DNA from: Pseudomonas saudiphocaensis
Lineage (GTDB): Bacteria; Pseudomonadota; Gammaproteobacteria; Pseudomonadales; Pseudomonadaceae
NCBI RefSeq assembly: GCF_000756775.1
Contig: NZ_CCSF01000001.1
Location: 1,116,001-1,180,000 of the forward strand
Direction of reading: 5' to 3'
Length of the DNA stretch: 64,000 nt
In this document: positions 39,112 to 50,655 of the stretch, in pieces
Layout of the letters: every line of letters begins with the position of its first letter
Numbering within the stretch: the first letter of the stretch is position 1
Translations under genes and position numbers: made by a program
Notes under the pieces: generated by a model
Database searches by the model: none
The model's input: only the letters and a program-made list of their open reading frames with translations
What the model was told of the DNA's origin: nothing

Positions 39112-39998
39112 TATTCGCCTCCACCGAGGCGACTGCCCCAGCCCAGCTTGGTGCGGCAGACCTCGTAGTAGTTGTGACCCAACGGATGGATCAGATGCAG
39201 CTTCTGCGGCTTCTTGCGTACCGTAACGGTGTCGCCGGGGGCACAAGTGAAATGATTCTGGCCATCGCACGAAACCTGCGGGTAGATCTGCATGTTCGGC
39301 GATACCACGATCTTCAGTTCGCTGTTGCCATCCACCACGATGGGCCGGCTGGACAGCGTATGCGGGTACATCGGCACGATGACGATGGCGTCCAGGCGCG
39401 GATGCATGATCGGCCCGCCAGCGGACAGCGCGTAGGCCGTGGAGCCAGTGGGCGTGGCCACGATCAGGCCGTCGGCCTTCTGCGAACAGACGAACTGGCC
39501 ATCGATGTATAGCTCGAACTCGATCATCCGTGTGGACTTGCCCGGATGCAGCACTACGTCGTTGAGCGCGTCACCCTCGCCAATGGACTCCTCTAAGCGC
39601 CGTACCTGGGCCTCGAGCAGAAAGCGATTCTCCAGCGTGTACTGTCCGCTGAGCACTTCCGCCACTTTCTCTTCCAGCTCGTCAGGGCGGATATCGGTGA
39701 GAAAGCCCAGGCTGCCCCGGTTGATGCCCAGTACCGGCACACGGTGTTTGGCCATGGCCCGTGCTGCACCGAGCAGGCTGCCATCGCCACCTACCACGAT
39801 CACCAGATCGCAGCATTCGCCCAGGCGGTGACGTGAGGCGACCTGCATGCCGTGCCCAGGCAGCACCTCGGCAATGTTCTCTTCGAGAATCACGTGCAGG
39901 TGGCGCTCCACGAGAAATCTCTTCAGGCGGCGAATGGTATCCAGCACCTGGGAGCTGCCCAGGCGGCCGATGATGCCGATATTGCGGAACTGGTCCAT
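39111..39998 (-). CDS. nadK: NAD kinase
   Basis: NadK phosphorylates NAD+ to NADP+ and is essential for NADPH supply. The protein is 295 residues from the ATG at 39996-39998 (MDQFRNIGIIGRLG), with AGGGAA before it. It has the diagnostic GGDGS at residues 70-74, GINRGSLGFLTDI, and the conserved GSTAYALSAGGPIMHP. The length is normal for Pseudomonas. It is the first gene of a nadK-metallophosphatase-rhomboid run, divergent from the DUF1853 gene across 245 bases. Confidence 0.97.
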   Translation of the reverse strand: MDQFRNIGIIGRLGSSQVLDTIRRLKRFLVERHLHVILEENIAEVLPGHGMQVASRHRLGECCDLVIVVGGDGSLLGAARAMAKHRVPVLGINRGSLGFLTDIRPDELEEKVAEVLSGQYTLENRFLLEAQVRRLEESIGEGDALNDVVLHPGKSTRMIEFELYIDGQFVCSQKADGLIVATPTGSTAYALSAGGPIMHPRLDAIVIVPMYPHTLSSRPIVVDGNSELKIVVSPNMQIYPQVSCDGQNHFTCAPGDTVTVRKKPQKLHLIHPLGHNYYEVCRTKLGWGSRLGGGE

Positions 39999-40243
39999 TG
40001 AGGTTCCCTGAGACGTAACGGTAATGGCGGGCTGCTTGCGCCGCACTGCAGGCGGATGATTATGGGTGAAAGGCCGAGGGGGCGGCAAACGGACCTTGGA
40101 GTCTGCTGAAAGTGCGCACAGGGTGTCGGAGGACCCGTCGGGCCCAACCCGTTAGCGTCTTTCCTCCGTCTGGTCTACGGGCTTTATCGCAACAACGCGG
40201 CTTACTCTGAAACCTAAACAGCCCCCTGGGCTATGCTTGCTGC

Positions 40244-41197
40244 ATGAACCTGCCCTGCCTCGACTTACTGCTGACCCAGCTCCAGCATCCGCCGGTGCGG
40301 GATCTCGCCTGGGCATTGCTATCGCAGCCGCTGCTAAGCGATGCGCCTGCGCCGCAACGGCACCCGCTGACGGCGAGTCGCTGGGCCAGCAATCCCGACG
40401 AGCTGGCCGACTGGTTGCGCCTGCTGGACATCAAACCGGCAGTCCTTGATACCTGGCTGGAACAACGCAGCAATCGTCGGCTGGGGCTGTATTACGAACG
40501 CCTCTGGCAGTTCGCGCTGAGCCAGGCACCGGATATAGACCTGTTGAAAGCCAACCTGCCGATCCGCCAGGACGGCCAGACCCTTGGCGAACTCGATTTG
40601 ATCTTCCGCGACGCCGCTGGCGTCCATCATCTTGAACTGGCGGTGAAGTTTTACCTTGGCCTGGAGCATGGCGACCGCAGCCGGCACGATCACTGGCTCG
40701 GCCCCGGCGGCCATGACCGACTGGACATCAAGCTGCAACGCACCTGCGGGCATCAATTGCAACTGAGCTCCAGCCCTTTTGCCCGGAGTATCCTCAGCGA
40801 ACTCACCAGCGCTGAAATTTACAGTGCCTTCTGGCTCGGCGGTTACCTTTTCCAGCCCTGGCGCGATGGTGGGGCATCGCCGGCGGGAGCCAACCCCAAA
40901 CATCTGCGTGGCCACTGGCTTCGCAGACAGGACTGGTCTGCCTACAACAGCCAGCCATCGCCGAACCATGCGCCAGCGCGCTGGCAGCCGCTGGCCCGCT
41001 CGGCCTGGCTGGCACCGGCACGCCTACCAACTGCCGCCGTCTGGCAAATTTCGGATTTCGACAACTGGGTCGGCAGCGCTCCTGCCCGCCCCCAGCCATG
41101 GCTGCTGGTGCGCCTGGAGCCAGATGCCGAAGGGTACTGGTCAGAGCGGGAGCGGGTGTTTCTGGTACCGGATGAGTGGCCTGCTGCAACTGATTGA
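40244..41197 (+). CDS. DUF1853 family protein
   Basis: This 317-residue soluble protein matches DUF1853. It has RRLGLYYERLWQFAL followed by the predicted nuclease-like core LGELDLIFRD and HHLELAVKFYLG (E-x-D then E-x-x-x-K, resembling PD-(D/E)XK-type residues). A GPGGHDRLDIKL segment comes next. The nuclease resemblance is my reading of the motif spacing, not an established function. It is transcribed divergently from nadK. Confidence 0.85.
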   Translation: MNLPCLDLLLTQLQHPPVRDLAWALLSQPLLSDAPAPQRHPLTASRWASNPDELADWLRLLDIKPAVLDTWLEQRSNRRLGLYYERLWQFALSQAPDIDLLKANLPIRQDGQTLGELDLIFRDAAGVHHLELAVKFYLGLEHGDRSRHDHWLGPGGHDRLDIKLQRTCGHQLQLSSSPFARSILSELTSAEIYSAFWLGGYLFQPWRDGGASPAGANPKHLRGHWLRRQDWSAYNSQPSPNHAPARWQPLARSAWLAPARLPTAAVWQISDFDNWVGSAPARPQPWLLVRLEPDAEGYWSERERVFLVPDEWPAATD

Positions 41198-41313
41198 CCA
41201 GATTCGTTCATCCGACTGCCATGTACCTGCTGCATAATTGCGCGCGAGAAGCAGACGGTCGAAAAGCAAGTTTCCGAGCGTCTGGCAAGCACCTGTCACT
41301 GCACGGACCCCAG

Positions 41314-42525
41314 ATGCCTCAAGCCCCAAGCACCTCTGAAAGCTCCCAGTCATCAAGCGCCTGGAGCATCTTCCTGATCTTTCTGCGCCTGGGCCTGACC
41401 TCCTTCGGCGGCCCGGTGGCGCACCTTGGCTACTTTCGCGAGGAGTTCGTCCACCGCCGCCAGTGGCTCGACGAGCGCCACTATGCCGACCTGGTCGCGC
41501 TCTGCCAGTTTCTGCCTGGTCCTTCCAGCAGCCAGGTAGGGCTTGCCATTGGCTTGCAACGTGGCGGTCATCTTGGCTCCATCGCCGCCTGGGTCGGTTT
41601 TACCCTGCCCTCGGCACTGATTCTGCTGTTGTTCGCGCTGGGCATTGCCAGCTGGGGCGGCAACCTTCCGCAGGGAATACTGCACGGGCTGAAGATCGTT
41701 GCAGTGGCGGTGGTAGCCCAGGCGGTATGGGGCATGGCACGCAGCCTGTGCACAGACGCGTCTCGTATTGTGCTGGCGCTAGGCGCGGCCTTGATGGTGC
41801 TCATCCTGCCCGGGAGCCTCGCGCAATTGGGAGTCATTTTTCTGGCCGGTATTCTCGGGCTGCTGCTGTTTCGGTCAAGCGCTCCCGCATCGGCCACGAG
41901 CCTGCTGGAAAAGCATCGGCCCCTGCCGGGAATCATCACTCTGGCGCTGTTCTTTGCTCTGCTGGCAGGCCTGCCGTTACTGGCTGCCGCCTCCAATAAC
42001 CAGGCGCTGGCCGTGCTGGATGCCTTCTACCGCACCGGGGCATTGGTGTTCGGTGGCGGCCACGTGATATTGCCGCTGTTACAAGCAGAAGTAGTACCCA
42101 GCGGCTGGGTCGACAAGGATGTGTTCCTCGCCGGTTATGGCGCAGCCCAGGCCGTACCGGGGCCACTGTTCACTTTCTCAGCCTTTCTCGGAGGATCCAT
42201 GAGCGGCGGCTACGGTCCGCTGTTGAACGCCGCCCTCTGCCTGATAGCGATATTCCTGCCATCGTTCCTGCTGGTCTTTGGTGTCATGCCGTTCTGGGGT
42301 CGATTACGCAGCAGCCGGCATATGCAGGCGGCACTGGCCGGGGTGAATGCCGCCGTAGTCGGCCTGCTGTTGGCGGCACTCTACGATCCGGTATGGACCA
42401 GCGCCATCCACGATCTCAAGGATTTGGCCCTGGCCCTGGTTGCCCTGACAGCGTTGATGGTCTGGAAACTGCCACCCTGGCTGGTGGTACTGGCCGGCGG
42501 GTTCGTCGGCTGGGGGTTGAACTAG
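41314..42525 (+). CDS. chrA: ChrA-type chromate transporter
   Basis: CHR-family proteins export chromate, or perhaps sulfate-like oxyanions, across the inner membrane. This 403-residue protein has the two-domain long-chain form. The first CHR domain carries TSFGGPVAHLGYFREEFV and LCQFLPGPSSSQVGLAIG. The second carries VFGGGHVILPLLQAEVV and AVPGPLFTFSAFLGG. About ten membrane helices are predictable. The start chosen is the ATG at 41314 (MPQAPSTSES), just before the conserved domain; the frame is open further upstream but without family sequence. No chrB regulator is adjacent. Confidence 0.9.
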   Translation: MPQAPSTSESSQSSSAWSIFLIFLRLGLTSFGGPVAHLGYFREEFVHRRQWLDERHYADLVALCQFLPGPSSSQVGLAIGLQRGGHLGSIAAWVGFTLPSALILLLFALGIASWGGNLPQGILHGLKIVAVAVVAQAVWGMARSLCTDASRIVLALGAALMVLILPGSLAQLGVIFLAGILGLLLFRSSAPASATSLLEKHRPLPGIITLALFFALLAGLPLLAAASNNQALAVLDAFYRTGALVFGGGHVILPLLQAEVVPSGWVDKDVFLAGYGAAQAVPGPLFTFSAFLGGSMSGGYGPLLNAALCLIAIFLPSFLLVFGVMPFWGRLRSSRHMQAALAGVNAAVVGLLLAALYDPVWTSAIHDLKDLALALVALTALMVWKLPPWLVVLAGGFVGWGLN

Positions 42526-42559
42526 CTCAGCAGCTCATTGGCGACCCTTTCTCCAAGCT

Positions 42560-43669
42560 TTAGCCACTACGCTCGATGCGCCCATCGGAACGGGCCAGAT
42601 AACCACTGCCATGCTCGCAGAGTAGGGCTGCATGCTCCGCTGCAGTAAGAGCTTCCAGCCCACCGCGTAAGGCATGCACGCAGAAACCCAGCTGCGTCAG
42701 GACAAAGACCGCATTGGCACTGCGCTTGCCGCTGCCGCAATAGCACAGATAAACCCTGTCCTTTTTCAACAGGCGCGCCTTGAGCCGCAACAAGTGTAAA
42801 GGCATGTTCAACGCCTGAGGCGCATGCCCCCGCTGATAGTCATCGAGCAATCGCACATCCAGCCACTGCCCGCCTTTTTCAATCAGCTGCTGTGCTTCCG
42901 GCAGGCCCAGTTCCGCTACCACCGGTGCCTTGAGCAGAGCAACAAAATCTTCACGAGCCAGCCGTAATACGCAGGCATCCTCGATCACCGTCAAGGTGGC
43001 ATTACGCGGCCGCTCGGTCAGCAGGGCTTCCTCGCCGAAACAGGCGCCCTCCTCCAGTTCCGCCACCACCTGACGGTCGCTACCCAGTCCTGCTACCACC
43101 TCGATACGGCCCTGCTTGAGAAAGTAGCAGCAATCACCCACGTCCCCTTCGCGTAGCAGTACGTGGCCGGCGGGCAGTTGCAGGGACTCGAGCCTGTCGA
43201 GCATATGCCGCAGGTTTATCACCGGTACCCTGACGAACAGCGGATTTTCCAGAAGCACTTCGAGCCAGTCGGTCAGATCGCCAGCCAATGCCAATTCCAG
43301 CAGCAGGTCCGCATAAACCTGACTACGTGACACCAGGCGTTCCAGCTCGGCACTATCGACAATCAGCACCGTACTGGGCTGAATCGCTTCGACACGGATG
43401 ACTCGAACTCCGGGCGAAAAGCCCCGGCAGTTCTCCGGCGAACCAGCGCTCATCACCCAACGATCACCTCCAGCCCCCTGCATTTCTAGTGCGCCGGAAA
43501 GTAGAAAGCAGGTCGTGTCGGCTTCGCTTGCGGCGCTGTCAAACAGCACCTCGCCGGGCAGTAGCAGACGTGACTCGGACTGACCGCTCAGCTGTAGCAG
43601 TTGTCGCGGTGACAGGGTATTGAGAGGGATCAGATGCTCTAGCTGATCCGGTTGCACTGGCGTGTTCAT
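42560..43669 (-). CDS. Cyclic-nucleotide-binding and rhodanese domain fusion protein
   Basis: This 369-residue protein has two cNMP-binding-like domains followed by a rhodanese domain. The first binding-like domain (about residues 20-130) is degenerate. The second (about 145-255) is better conserved, with GHVLLREGDVGDCCYFLKQG and ACFGEEALLTERPRNATLTV. The rhodanese domain (about 265-350) has WLDVRLLDDYQRGHAPQALN and the active loop CYCGSGKRSA, containing the catalytic cysteine. There is no DNA-binding domain. ATG at 43669 is preferred over a TTG five codons upstream. It is separated by only 23 bases from the PLP enzyme gene upstream. Confidence 0.88.
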   Translation of the reverse strand: MNTPVQPDQLEHLIPLNTLSPRQLLQLSGQSESRLLLPGEVLFDSAASEADTTCFLLSGALEMQGAGGDRWVMSAGSPENCRGFSPGVRVIRVEAIQPSTVLIVDSAELERLVSRSQVYADLLLELALAGDLTDWLEVLLENPLFVRVPVINLRHMLDRLESLQLPAGHVLLREGDVGDCCYFLKQGRIEVVAGLGSDRQVVAELEEGACFGEEALLTERPRNATLTVIEDACVLRLAREDFVALLKAPVVAELGLPEAQQLIEKGGQWLDVRLLDDYQRGHAPQALNMPLHLLRLKARLLKKDRVYLCYCGSGKRSANAVFVLTQLGFCVHALRGGLEALTAAEHAALLCEHGSGYLARSDGRIERSG

Positions 43670-43692
43670 CCATGGATTCCACAATGCGTTGG

Positions 43693-44649
43693 CTAATGCA
43701 GGAGTTTGTCCAGCGCCGCCTGGGCGGCCCGCCGGCCCTGCAGACCTCCGGTGTGCACGAAGATGATTCGCGCCCCTCTGGCAAAGTAACCATCCCGCAC
43801 AAGAAGGCGCAATGCCATCATGGCCTTTGCTGTGTAAACCGGCTCCAATGGCAGCCCGGTAATGTGCTCGACATCACAGATAAACTGCGCAAGTGGCGCG
43901 TCGAAGCGCCCGAACCCGCCCCGGCTGCCATCGACCAGCCGATAGCCTTCGTCGACCAGCTCGGCCTCTCTCAGCAATTTGCCAACGTTCTCAGCCACGC
44001 CATGGGACGGCGGCCCTGCCAGCGAGCCGTAGACACGCCGCTGTCGGCCCTGCCGTTGCTCGCCAATCACCAGCCCGGCCAGAGTCGTGCCGGTACCGGC
44101 CGCCAGCCACCAAGCGTCATAATCGTCCCAACCTACAGCCGACAATTGCCTGCGCACGTGATCCACCAATGGCACGCAGCCCAGAGCACCCGGCAAGCCG
44201 CCCCCGCCCTCAGGTACGCAGTAATATCCGCCATAACGCTGCAGCCAGTCATCGAAAAAGTCAGCCCGATGGCGCGCGCGATAGCCGCCATAACCCAGCC
44301 AATGCAGCTGCATGCCGAAGGCCTGTAGATCCTCGATGGTCGGTGTCGTTTGTTCCGCACCCCGTAGCAGGCCCACGGTAGCCATACCAAGACGCCTGCC
44401 AGCGGCTGCAAGGGCATGCAGATGATTGGAGTGTGGCCCGCCAAGGCTGATCAGGCCTTTTGCACCGGCATCTCGCGCGGCTTCCAAGTGACAAGCCAGC
44501 TTGAACCACTTGTTGCCAGAGAGCTCGGGGTCGATCAGGTCCAGACGCAGGATGGCCAGTTCAACGCCTGCTTCGTGAAGCCAGGGCAAATCCACGAGCT
44601 GCAGCGGTGCGTCGGGGAAATCCGGCCCTAGCGAGGGGATGTGAGGCAA
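43693..44649 (-). CDS. PLP-dependent ACC deaminase/D-cysteine desulfhydrase family enzyme
   Basis: This 318-residue enzyme belongs to the tryptophan-synthase-beta-like fold. It has the PLP-lysine segment SGNKWFKL (residues 44-51), LISLGGPHSNHLHALAAAG (phosphate and carboxylate contacts) and AAGTGTTLAGLV (phosphate cradle). FVHTGGLQGRR is at the end. Family members either open aminocyclopropane carboxylate or release H2S from D-cysteine. The sequence alone does not decide which, although most gammaproteobacterial members are desulfhydrase-like. The rhodanese fusion downstream favours a sulfur role, as inference. Confidence 0.85.
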   Translation of the reverse strand: MPHIPSLGPDFPDAPLQLVDLPWLHEAGVELAILRLDLIDPELSGNKWFKLACHLEAARDAGAKGLISLGGPHSNHLHALAAAGRRLGMATVGLLRGAEQTTPTIEDLQAFGMQLHWLGYGGYRARHRADFFDDWLQRYGGYYCVPEGGGGLPGALGCVPLVDHVRRQLSAVGWDDYDAWWLAAGTGTTLAGLVIGEQRQGRQRRVYGSLAGPPSHGVAENVGKLLREAELVDEGYRLVDGSRGGFGRFDAPLAQFICDVEHITGLPLEPVYTAKAMMALRLLVRDGYFARGARIIFVHTGGLQGRRAAQAALDKLLH

Positions 44650-44652
44650 GGT

Positions 44653-46005
44653 TCAGCTACCGGTGCGCAAGCGATCCTGCGAACGGTGCCTTGCGCAGCA
44701 GTTGGATACTCCGATGACAAAGCGGTTGGGAGAATCGACTTTGTCCAGCGGCATGTCGCAGCGCTCACCGCTCGGTAAGGCAACCACACAGCTCGGCTGC
44801 TGATAGTGCTGTACCCACTGGCGATACTGCTCATCGGAGACGCCACATTTGGCAGCGGCATAACCCTGTGGGTCCTGCTGGTAGCGGGCCAGATCCTGAG
44901 GGGCAACGGTCAGGTGGCCGGCGCCGGGATGATAAGCCACGAACTGTACGCCAAGTTCGGCCAGGCGCCGCAGGACTCGCTCGCCGCTGTTTTCAGTAAG
45001 CGTCTGGCACTGTTTACGCAGTTCTTCGATTTCTTCCTGCAACTGATGGTCGAGGTCGTTGCGGTAGGCCAGCTCCACATCACGAATGGAGATCTGCTCC
45101 TGATACTCAGCCACTGCAGCCGCCACCTGAATCTTCGTCTCGCGGTCAAATTGCGCCAGCGCGGCTTCAGCCTCCACACGACTGTTGTGCTCCAACTCGC
45201 GTAGCTGCCGGCTCATTTCCTCGCGCTTGCTCTGGAAGTCTTCAACCTGAGCGGCCAGCTCGGCGCGCAGGCGTGTGATGGTCTGTTCCTGCTCAAGCAG
45301 CTCGCGACGCAGCTGGGCGTTTTCCTCCTCTAACCTCGCCTGTTGCCTGGCAGCAATCTCGCGCAACTTGCTCAGCTCAATTTCCCGCTGGCGCTCGAGA
45401 TTGGTGATGCGCAGACGCTGTTGCTTGATCAGCTGAGCAGCCTTGAAGCGCTGCTCCTGTTCAAGTTTTTCGTCCCGCCGTGCCTTGGCAGCATCCTTGG
45501 CATACCAGGTTTCCTCGGCCACCACCTGAAGGTGTTCGGGTGAAACCACAGGAGGCAGATCCTCCTCGACCAACAGGCCCAGCTGGTTGCGGCGGATGCG
45601 GTCACGCAACATGAACAGATGATTTCGCTCAGGGGACAGCTCCGGATCCCACAGATGCATCTGGTGCCAGGACACCGGGCACTGGCTACGGCAGGCCAGG
45701 CGAATCGGCCCTGCTCCCAGATCCGGTCCGCGACCGGTGCGTTCGGCCAAACTGCGCAGCGGGATGTTCCAACCGTCGTCCGCCGAGCCGTCTTCATTGA
45801 AATCCAGATAGAAAAAAACCGCCGCCCGTATCTGCAGGCGTGAGCTGACGAGCACATAGGCGACCCGCATCTGCTGGTCGGCGAATTCCGGCATGCTCAC
45901 CATGCCATCAAGCAAGGCTTCAAATTCTGGGTAGAGCATTTCCTTGCAGATACCGGCATCGTTGAAAAACAGAACGGCTTCAACCGTCTGCGGTTTGATC
46001 TGCAT
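44653..46005 (-). CDS. Coiled-coil protein of unknown function
   Basis: This 450-residue protein has three parts. A globular N-terminal domain (1-180) includes VEAVLFFNDAGICKEMLYP. A long coiled coil (about 190-365) is rich in E, Q, R and L heptads. A C-terminal domain with a possible zinc site follows (CVVALPSGERCDMPLD, then NCCARH). Homologs in Pseudomonas are sometimes labelled ParA-like, but there is no Walker motif here, so I do not use that name. The ATG at 46005 has TTGAGGA upstream; a longer open frame lacks support. It ends 3 bases before the PLP enzyme gene, so they are probably co-transcribed. Confidence 0.75.
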   Translation of the reverse strand: MQIKPQTVEAVLFFNDAGICKEMLYPEFEALLDGMVSMPEFADQQMRVAYVLVSSRLQIRAAVFFYLDFNEDGSADDGWNIPLRSLAERTGRGPDLGAGPIRLACRSQCPVSWHQMHLWDPELSPERNHLFMLRDRIRRNQLGLLVEEDLPPVVSPEHLQVVAEETWYAKDAAKARRDEKLEQEQRFKAAQLIKQQRLRITNLERQREIELSKLREIAARQQARLEEENAQLRRELLEQEQTITRLRAELAAQVEDFQSKREEMSRQLRELEHNSRVEAEAALAQFDRETKIQVAAAVAEYQEQISIRDVELAYRNDLDHQLQEEIEELRKQCQTLTENSGERVLRRLAELGVQFVAYHPGAGHLTVAPQDLARYQQDPQGYAAAKCGVSDEQYRQWVQHYQQPSCVVALPSGERCDMPLDKVDSPNRFVIGVSNCCARHRSQDRLRTGS

Positions 46006-46276
46006 GCTCGGCGTCCTCAAAGCTGGATGGCCTGTAGGTGCGGCCATTTCACGAGCCAAGAGTTTAGGTGAAAAAGCCTGATCGGCAATGTGACTGGGTT
46101 GGCAGGCCACCGGGTAGCAGCCTGCGTCAGCCAAACGTCACCCGCAAAGTGTGATCAAGTCCAGATGCCAATAAGCCATCACTCTCAAAAAGCGCTGGCT
46201 AGAGCGAACAGCGCCTCGAAGAGGCTGACAGGGATGTGTCCGGCAAGCGTTACCGTTGCCCGATCTTCGCCGTAAC

Positions 46277-48316
<2,040 letters not shown>

Positions 48317-48494
48317 TCAATGGCAATTGCCGCGGCTCTCTGGGGCGCGGTCGGTATGCAGTGACAATAACCACAGCGCCAGGCACGCTCAATGATCGAA
48401 ACTGACAACTGCCTAACCCTATTGCGCATGAGGCTTGGTAATAAAGTACCCTAGCCGCTAGTCTCGCCCTATCAAACCAGCAAAACCCACACGC

Positions 48495-49499
48495 ATGCGT
48501 CTCCCCATCAAACCGCTTCTACTGACCCTGCTTGGCCTCGTGGCTCTGGTGGTTTACCTGAACTGGACCACTGACCGCCGAAGCGGCCCGCTGTTGTCCG
48601 ACTTGCGCACGCTTCCGATCGAAAGCCAAGGACAGCCATCGACAGCGGGCAACCTGCTCGGCATCGAGGTGTACCTGCAACCAGCCGACTACCAGAGCCG
48701 CGACCGTCTGCGACTGAAGTTCGCCACCTACCTCGATCAAGCACGCGACGCCGGAATGATCGGCCCAAGGACCATCGTCGTGCTTCCCGAACATGTCGGC
48801 ACCGGGCTATTCGCATTGGGTGAAAAGCCCGAGGTTCAGCAGGCTCGCACCCTGCGTGATGCCATGCAATGGATGGCACTGAGTAATCCCTGGGACTATC
48901 TGCGCGCCCAGTTCGACAACACCGGCGAAGATCGCCGCACCGAAGCGGTACTGCGGATCAAGGCTGCGCAGATGGCCGACGACTACCAGAACATCTTTGC
49001 CGACCTGGCCAGAACCTACGGCGTGACGCTGGTGGCTGGCTCAATCGTGCTGCCCGAACCGCGCCTGCAAGCAGGCCGCCTGACGACCGACATTGGGCCG
49101 CTGCGCCAGGTCAGTCTGGTTTTCAGCCCTCAAGGCGAATCCATGAGCCCGCTGCACTACAAGACGTCCCTAAGCCGCTATGAGCGCCGCTACAGCGAAG
49201 CCCCCGTCAGCGAACAGAGTGCCGTGCTAGACACCCCGGCTGGACGCCTTACGGTTCTGCTCGGCTGCGATGCCCACACCCGCGGCATGCCGCCGCAAAC
49301 CGAGCTACTGGCCGTACCGGGCGCAGTTGAAGACCCCGACGATTGCGCAGCCCAAGTGCAGAACCCGGACATTCCGCGTATGGCCGTACGCACCCTTGGC
49401 CTGCCCTGGAACCTTCTCGGCTCGCCACGAAAGCCTGCACGCCGAACTCATAACGAGCCCGTACAGATACGCAACCTATGGCTGACGGAGCGGCCATGA
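48495..49499 (+). CDS. Membrane-anchored nitrilase-fold (carbon-nitrogen hydrolase) protein
   Basis: This 334-residue protein has an N-terminal signal anchor (residues 7-24) and a nitrilase-superfamily domain. The candidate catalytic triad is Glu99 (VVLPEHVGTG), Lys223 (PLHYKTSLSRYE) and Cys258 (VLLGCDAH). The substrate is unknown. An anchored C-N hydrolase would act on amides or nitriles in the periplasm, or could be an acyltransferase-like variant similar to Lnt's catalytic domain, though it lacks Lnt's membrane helices. It overlaps the AraC regulator gene by 4 bases, implying joint expression. Confidence 0.82.
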   Translation: MRLPIKPLLLTLLGLVALVVYLNWTTDRRSGPLLSDLRTLPIESQGQPSTAGNLLGIEVYLQPADYQSRDRLRLKFATYLDQARDAGMIGPRTIVVLPEHVGTGLFALGEKPEVQQARTLRDAMQWMALSNPWDYLRAQFDNTGEDRRTEAVLRIKAAQMADDYQNIFADLARTYGVTLVAGSIVLPEPRLQAGRLTTDIGPLRQVSLVFSPQGESMSPLHYKTSLSRYERRYSEAPVSEQSAVLDTPAGRLTVLLGCDAHTRGMPPQTELLAVPGAVEDPDDCAAQVQNPDIPRMAVRTLGLPWNLLGSPRKPARRTHNEPVQIRNLWLTERP

Positions 49500-50536
49500 A
49501 GCCGCAGCGCATACGCCTGGGTGATCTTTCCGTGGGTTTCGTCTATAGCCTGGAAAGTGCCCTGCGCGAGCGACATATAGATCCGCAGCCGCTGCTGCAC
49601 GCCTACGGCCTGGATAGCGCGCGACTGGCCGATCCCCATGCGCGGCTGTCCATCCCCCGCTATATGCGCCTTGGCCATGCAGCCATCCAGCTGACTGGCG
49701 AGCCTGCGCTGGGGCTGGATATGGGCCGATTGCGCAAGGCCGGCCACCTTGGCCTCGTGGGCATCGCTGCGACCCAGGCGCCAACCGTACGTGAAGCCGC
49801 ACGGACACTGATCCGCTTCGAGCGTTTATACGCTTCCAACTACCGCGGCACATCGGAGTTTCTTGAGGATGCCGAGGGCGCCTGGCTGCGCTTCTATTCC
49901 ATCAGCCCGTACAACCAGTACAACCGCTTCGTCGTGGATACCGTACTGGCCAGCTGGATCACGCAGCTGTGTGCCGTCGCCGCGCAGCCGTTACAAGCCA
50001 GTTCGGTAATGATCGAATTCGATCGTCCCGATTACGCTGCCCGGCATGATGCGTTTTTTGGAATGCAGGTGGCGTTCGGTTGCGAACACAATCAACTGCG
50101 ACTCGATAAGGCCAGCCTCGCACTGCGCAACCCTGAACACTGCCCGGGCGCCTGGCAGCAATTGTTGGAGTTGAGTGAAACGGCCCTTGAGCAACTCACC
50201 CGGACCACAAGCCTGAGCGAGCGCGTCGCACAGATGCTGGCGCAGATGCTCAAGGGCCAGGAGCCGGACCTGCAACAGATTGCTCAGCGGCTGCAACTGC
50301 CGGCCTGGACGCTACGCCGACGACTGACCGAGGAAGGCAGCAGCTATCGAACCATCCTCAACGACACCCGTCGCGACCTGGCCATGTCGTACATCCGCGA
50401 CACCGAGCTGGCCTTCGGTGAAATCGCCTGGCTGCTCGGCTTTTCCTCAGCGGAAGCCTTTCAGCGCGCGTTCAAACGCTGGAGCGGGCAGACGCCCGGT
50501 GAATTTCGACGCAGGCAGCGGCGTGCCGATACCTGA
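49496..50536 (+). CDS. AraC family transcriptional regulator
   Basis: This 346-residue protein has an N-terminal arabinose-binding-like sensor domain of the OruR/ArgR/PchR-sized class (about residues 15-200). A C-terminal double helix-turn-helix domain follows (about 245-340), with DLQQIAQRLQLPAWTLRRRL and FGEIAWLLGFSSAEAFQRAF, and ends WSGQTPGEFRRR. The ATG at 49496 overlaps the upstream stop (ATGA) and has GGAG 7 bases before it. An ATG 6 codons earlier is possible. It may control the nitrilase-like gene with which it is coupled. The ligand is unknown. Confidence 0.9.
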   Translation: MKPQRIRLGDLSVGFVYSLESALRERHIDPQPLLHAYGLDSARLADPHARLSIPRYMRLGHAAIQLTGEPALGLDMGRLRKAGHLGLVGIAATQAPTVREAARTLIRFERLYASNYRGTSEFLEDAEGAWLRFYSISPYNQYNRFVVDTVLASWITQLCAVAAQPLQASSVMIEFDRPDYAARHDAFFGMQVAFGCEHNQLRLDKASLALRNPEHCPGAWQQLLELSETALEQLTRTTSLSERVAQMLAQMLKGQEPDLQQIAQRLQLPAWTLRRRLTEEGSSYRTILNDTRRDLAMSYIRDTELAFGEIAWLLGFSSAEAFQRAFKRWSGQTPGEFRRRQRRADT

Positions 50537-50596
50537 ATGAACGCAGGTGCGGTTCAGATTGCTCTGTGTTTCTGAGGAAGCTCACTTTGTAAAACT

Positions 50597-50630
50597 GGAC
50601 TTGTCCACGAGCTCTTCTATTACCTTACAA
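50597..50630. repeat. Inverted repeat with ACTTGTCC motif, copy A
   Basis: GGACTTGTCCACGAGCTC begins at 50597 and is closed by ACAAGTCC about 22 bases further on. A related element, sharing 13 of 14 bases in ACTTGTCC-N-CGAGCT, lies at 57969-58022. It sits between the AraC gene and the small ORF at 50656. Confidence 0.5.
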
Positions 50631-50655
50631 GTCCGCTCCAACCGGGCTGGGCCCT

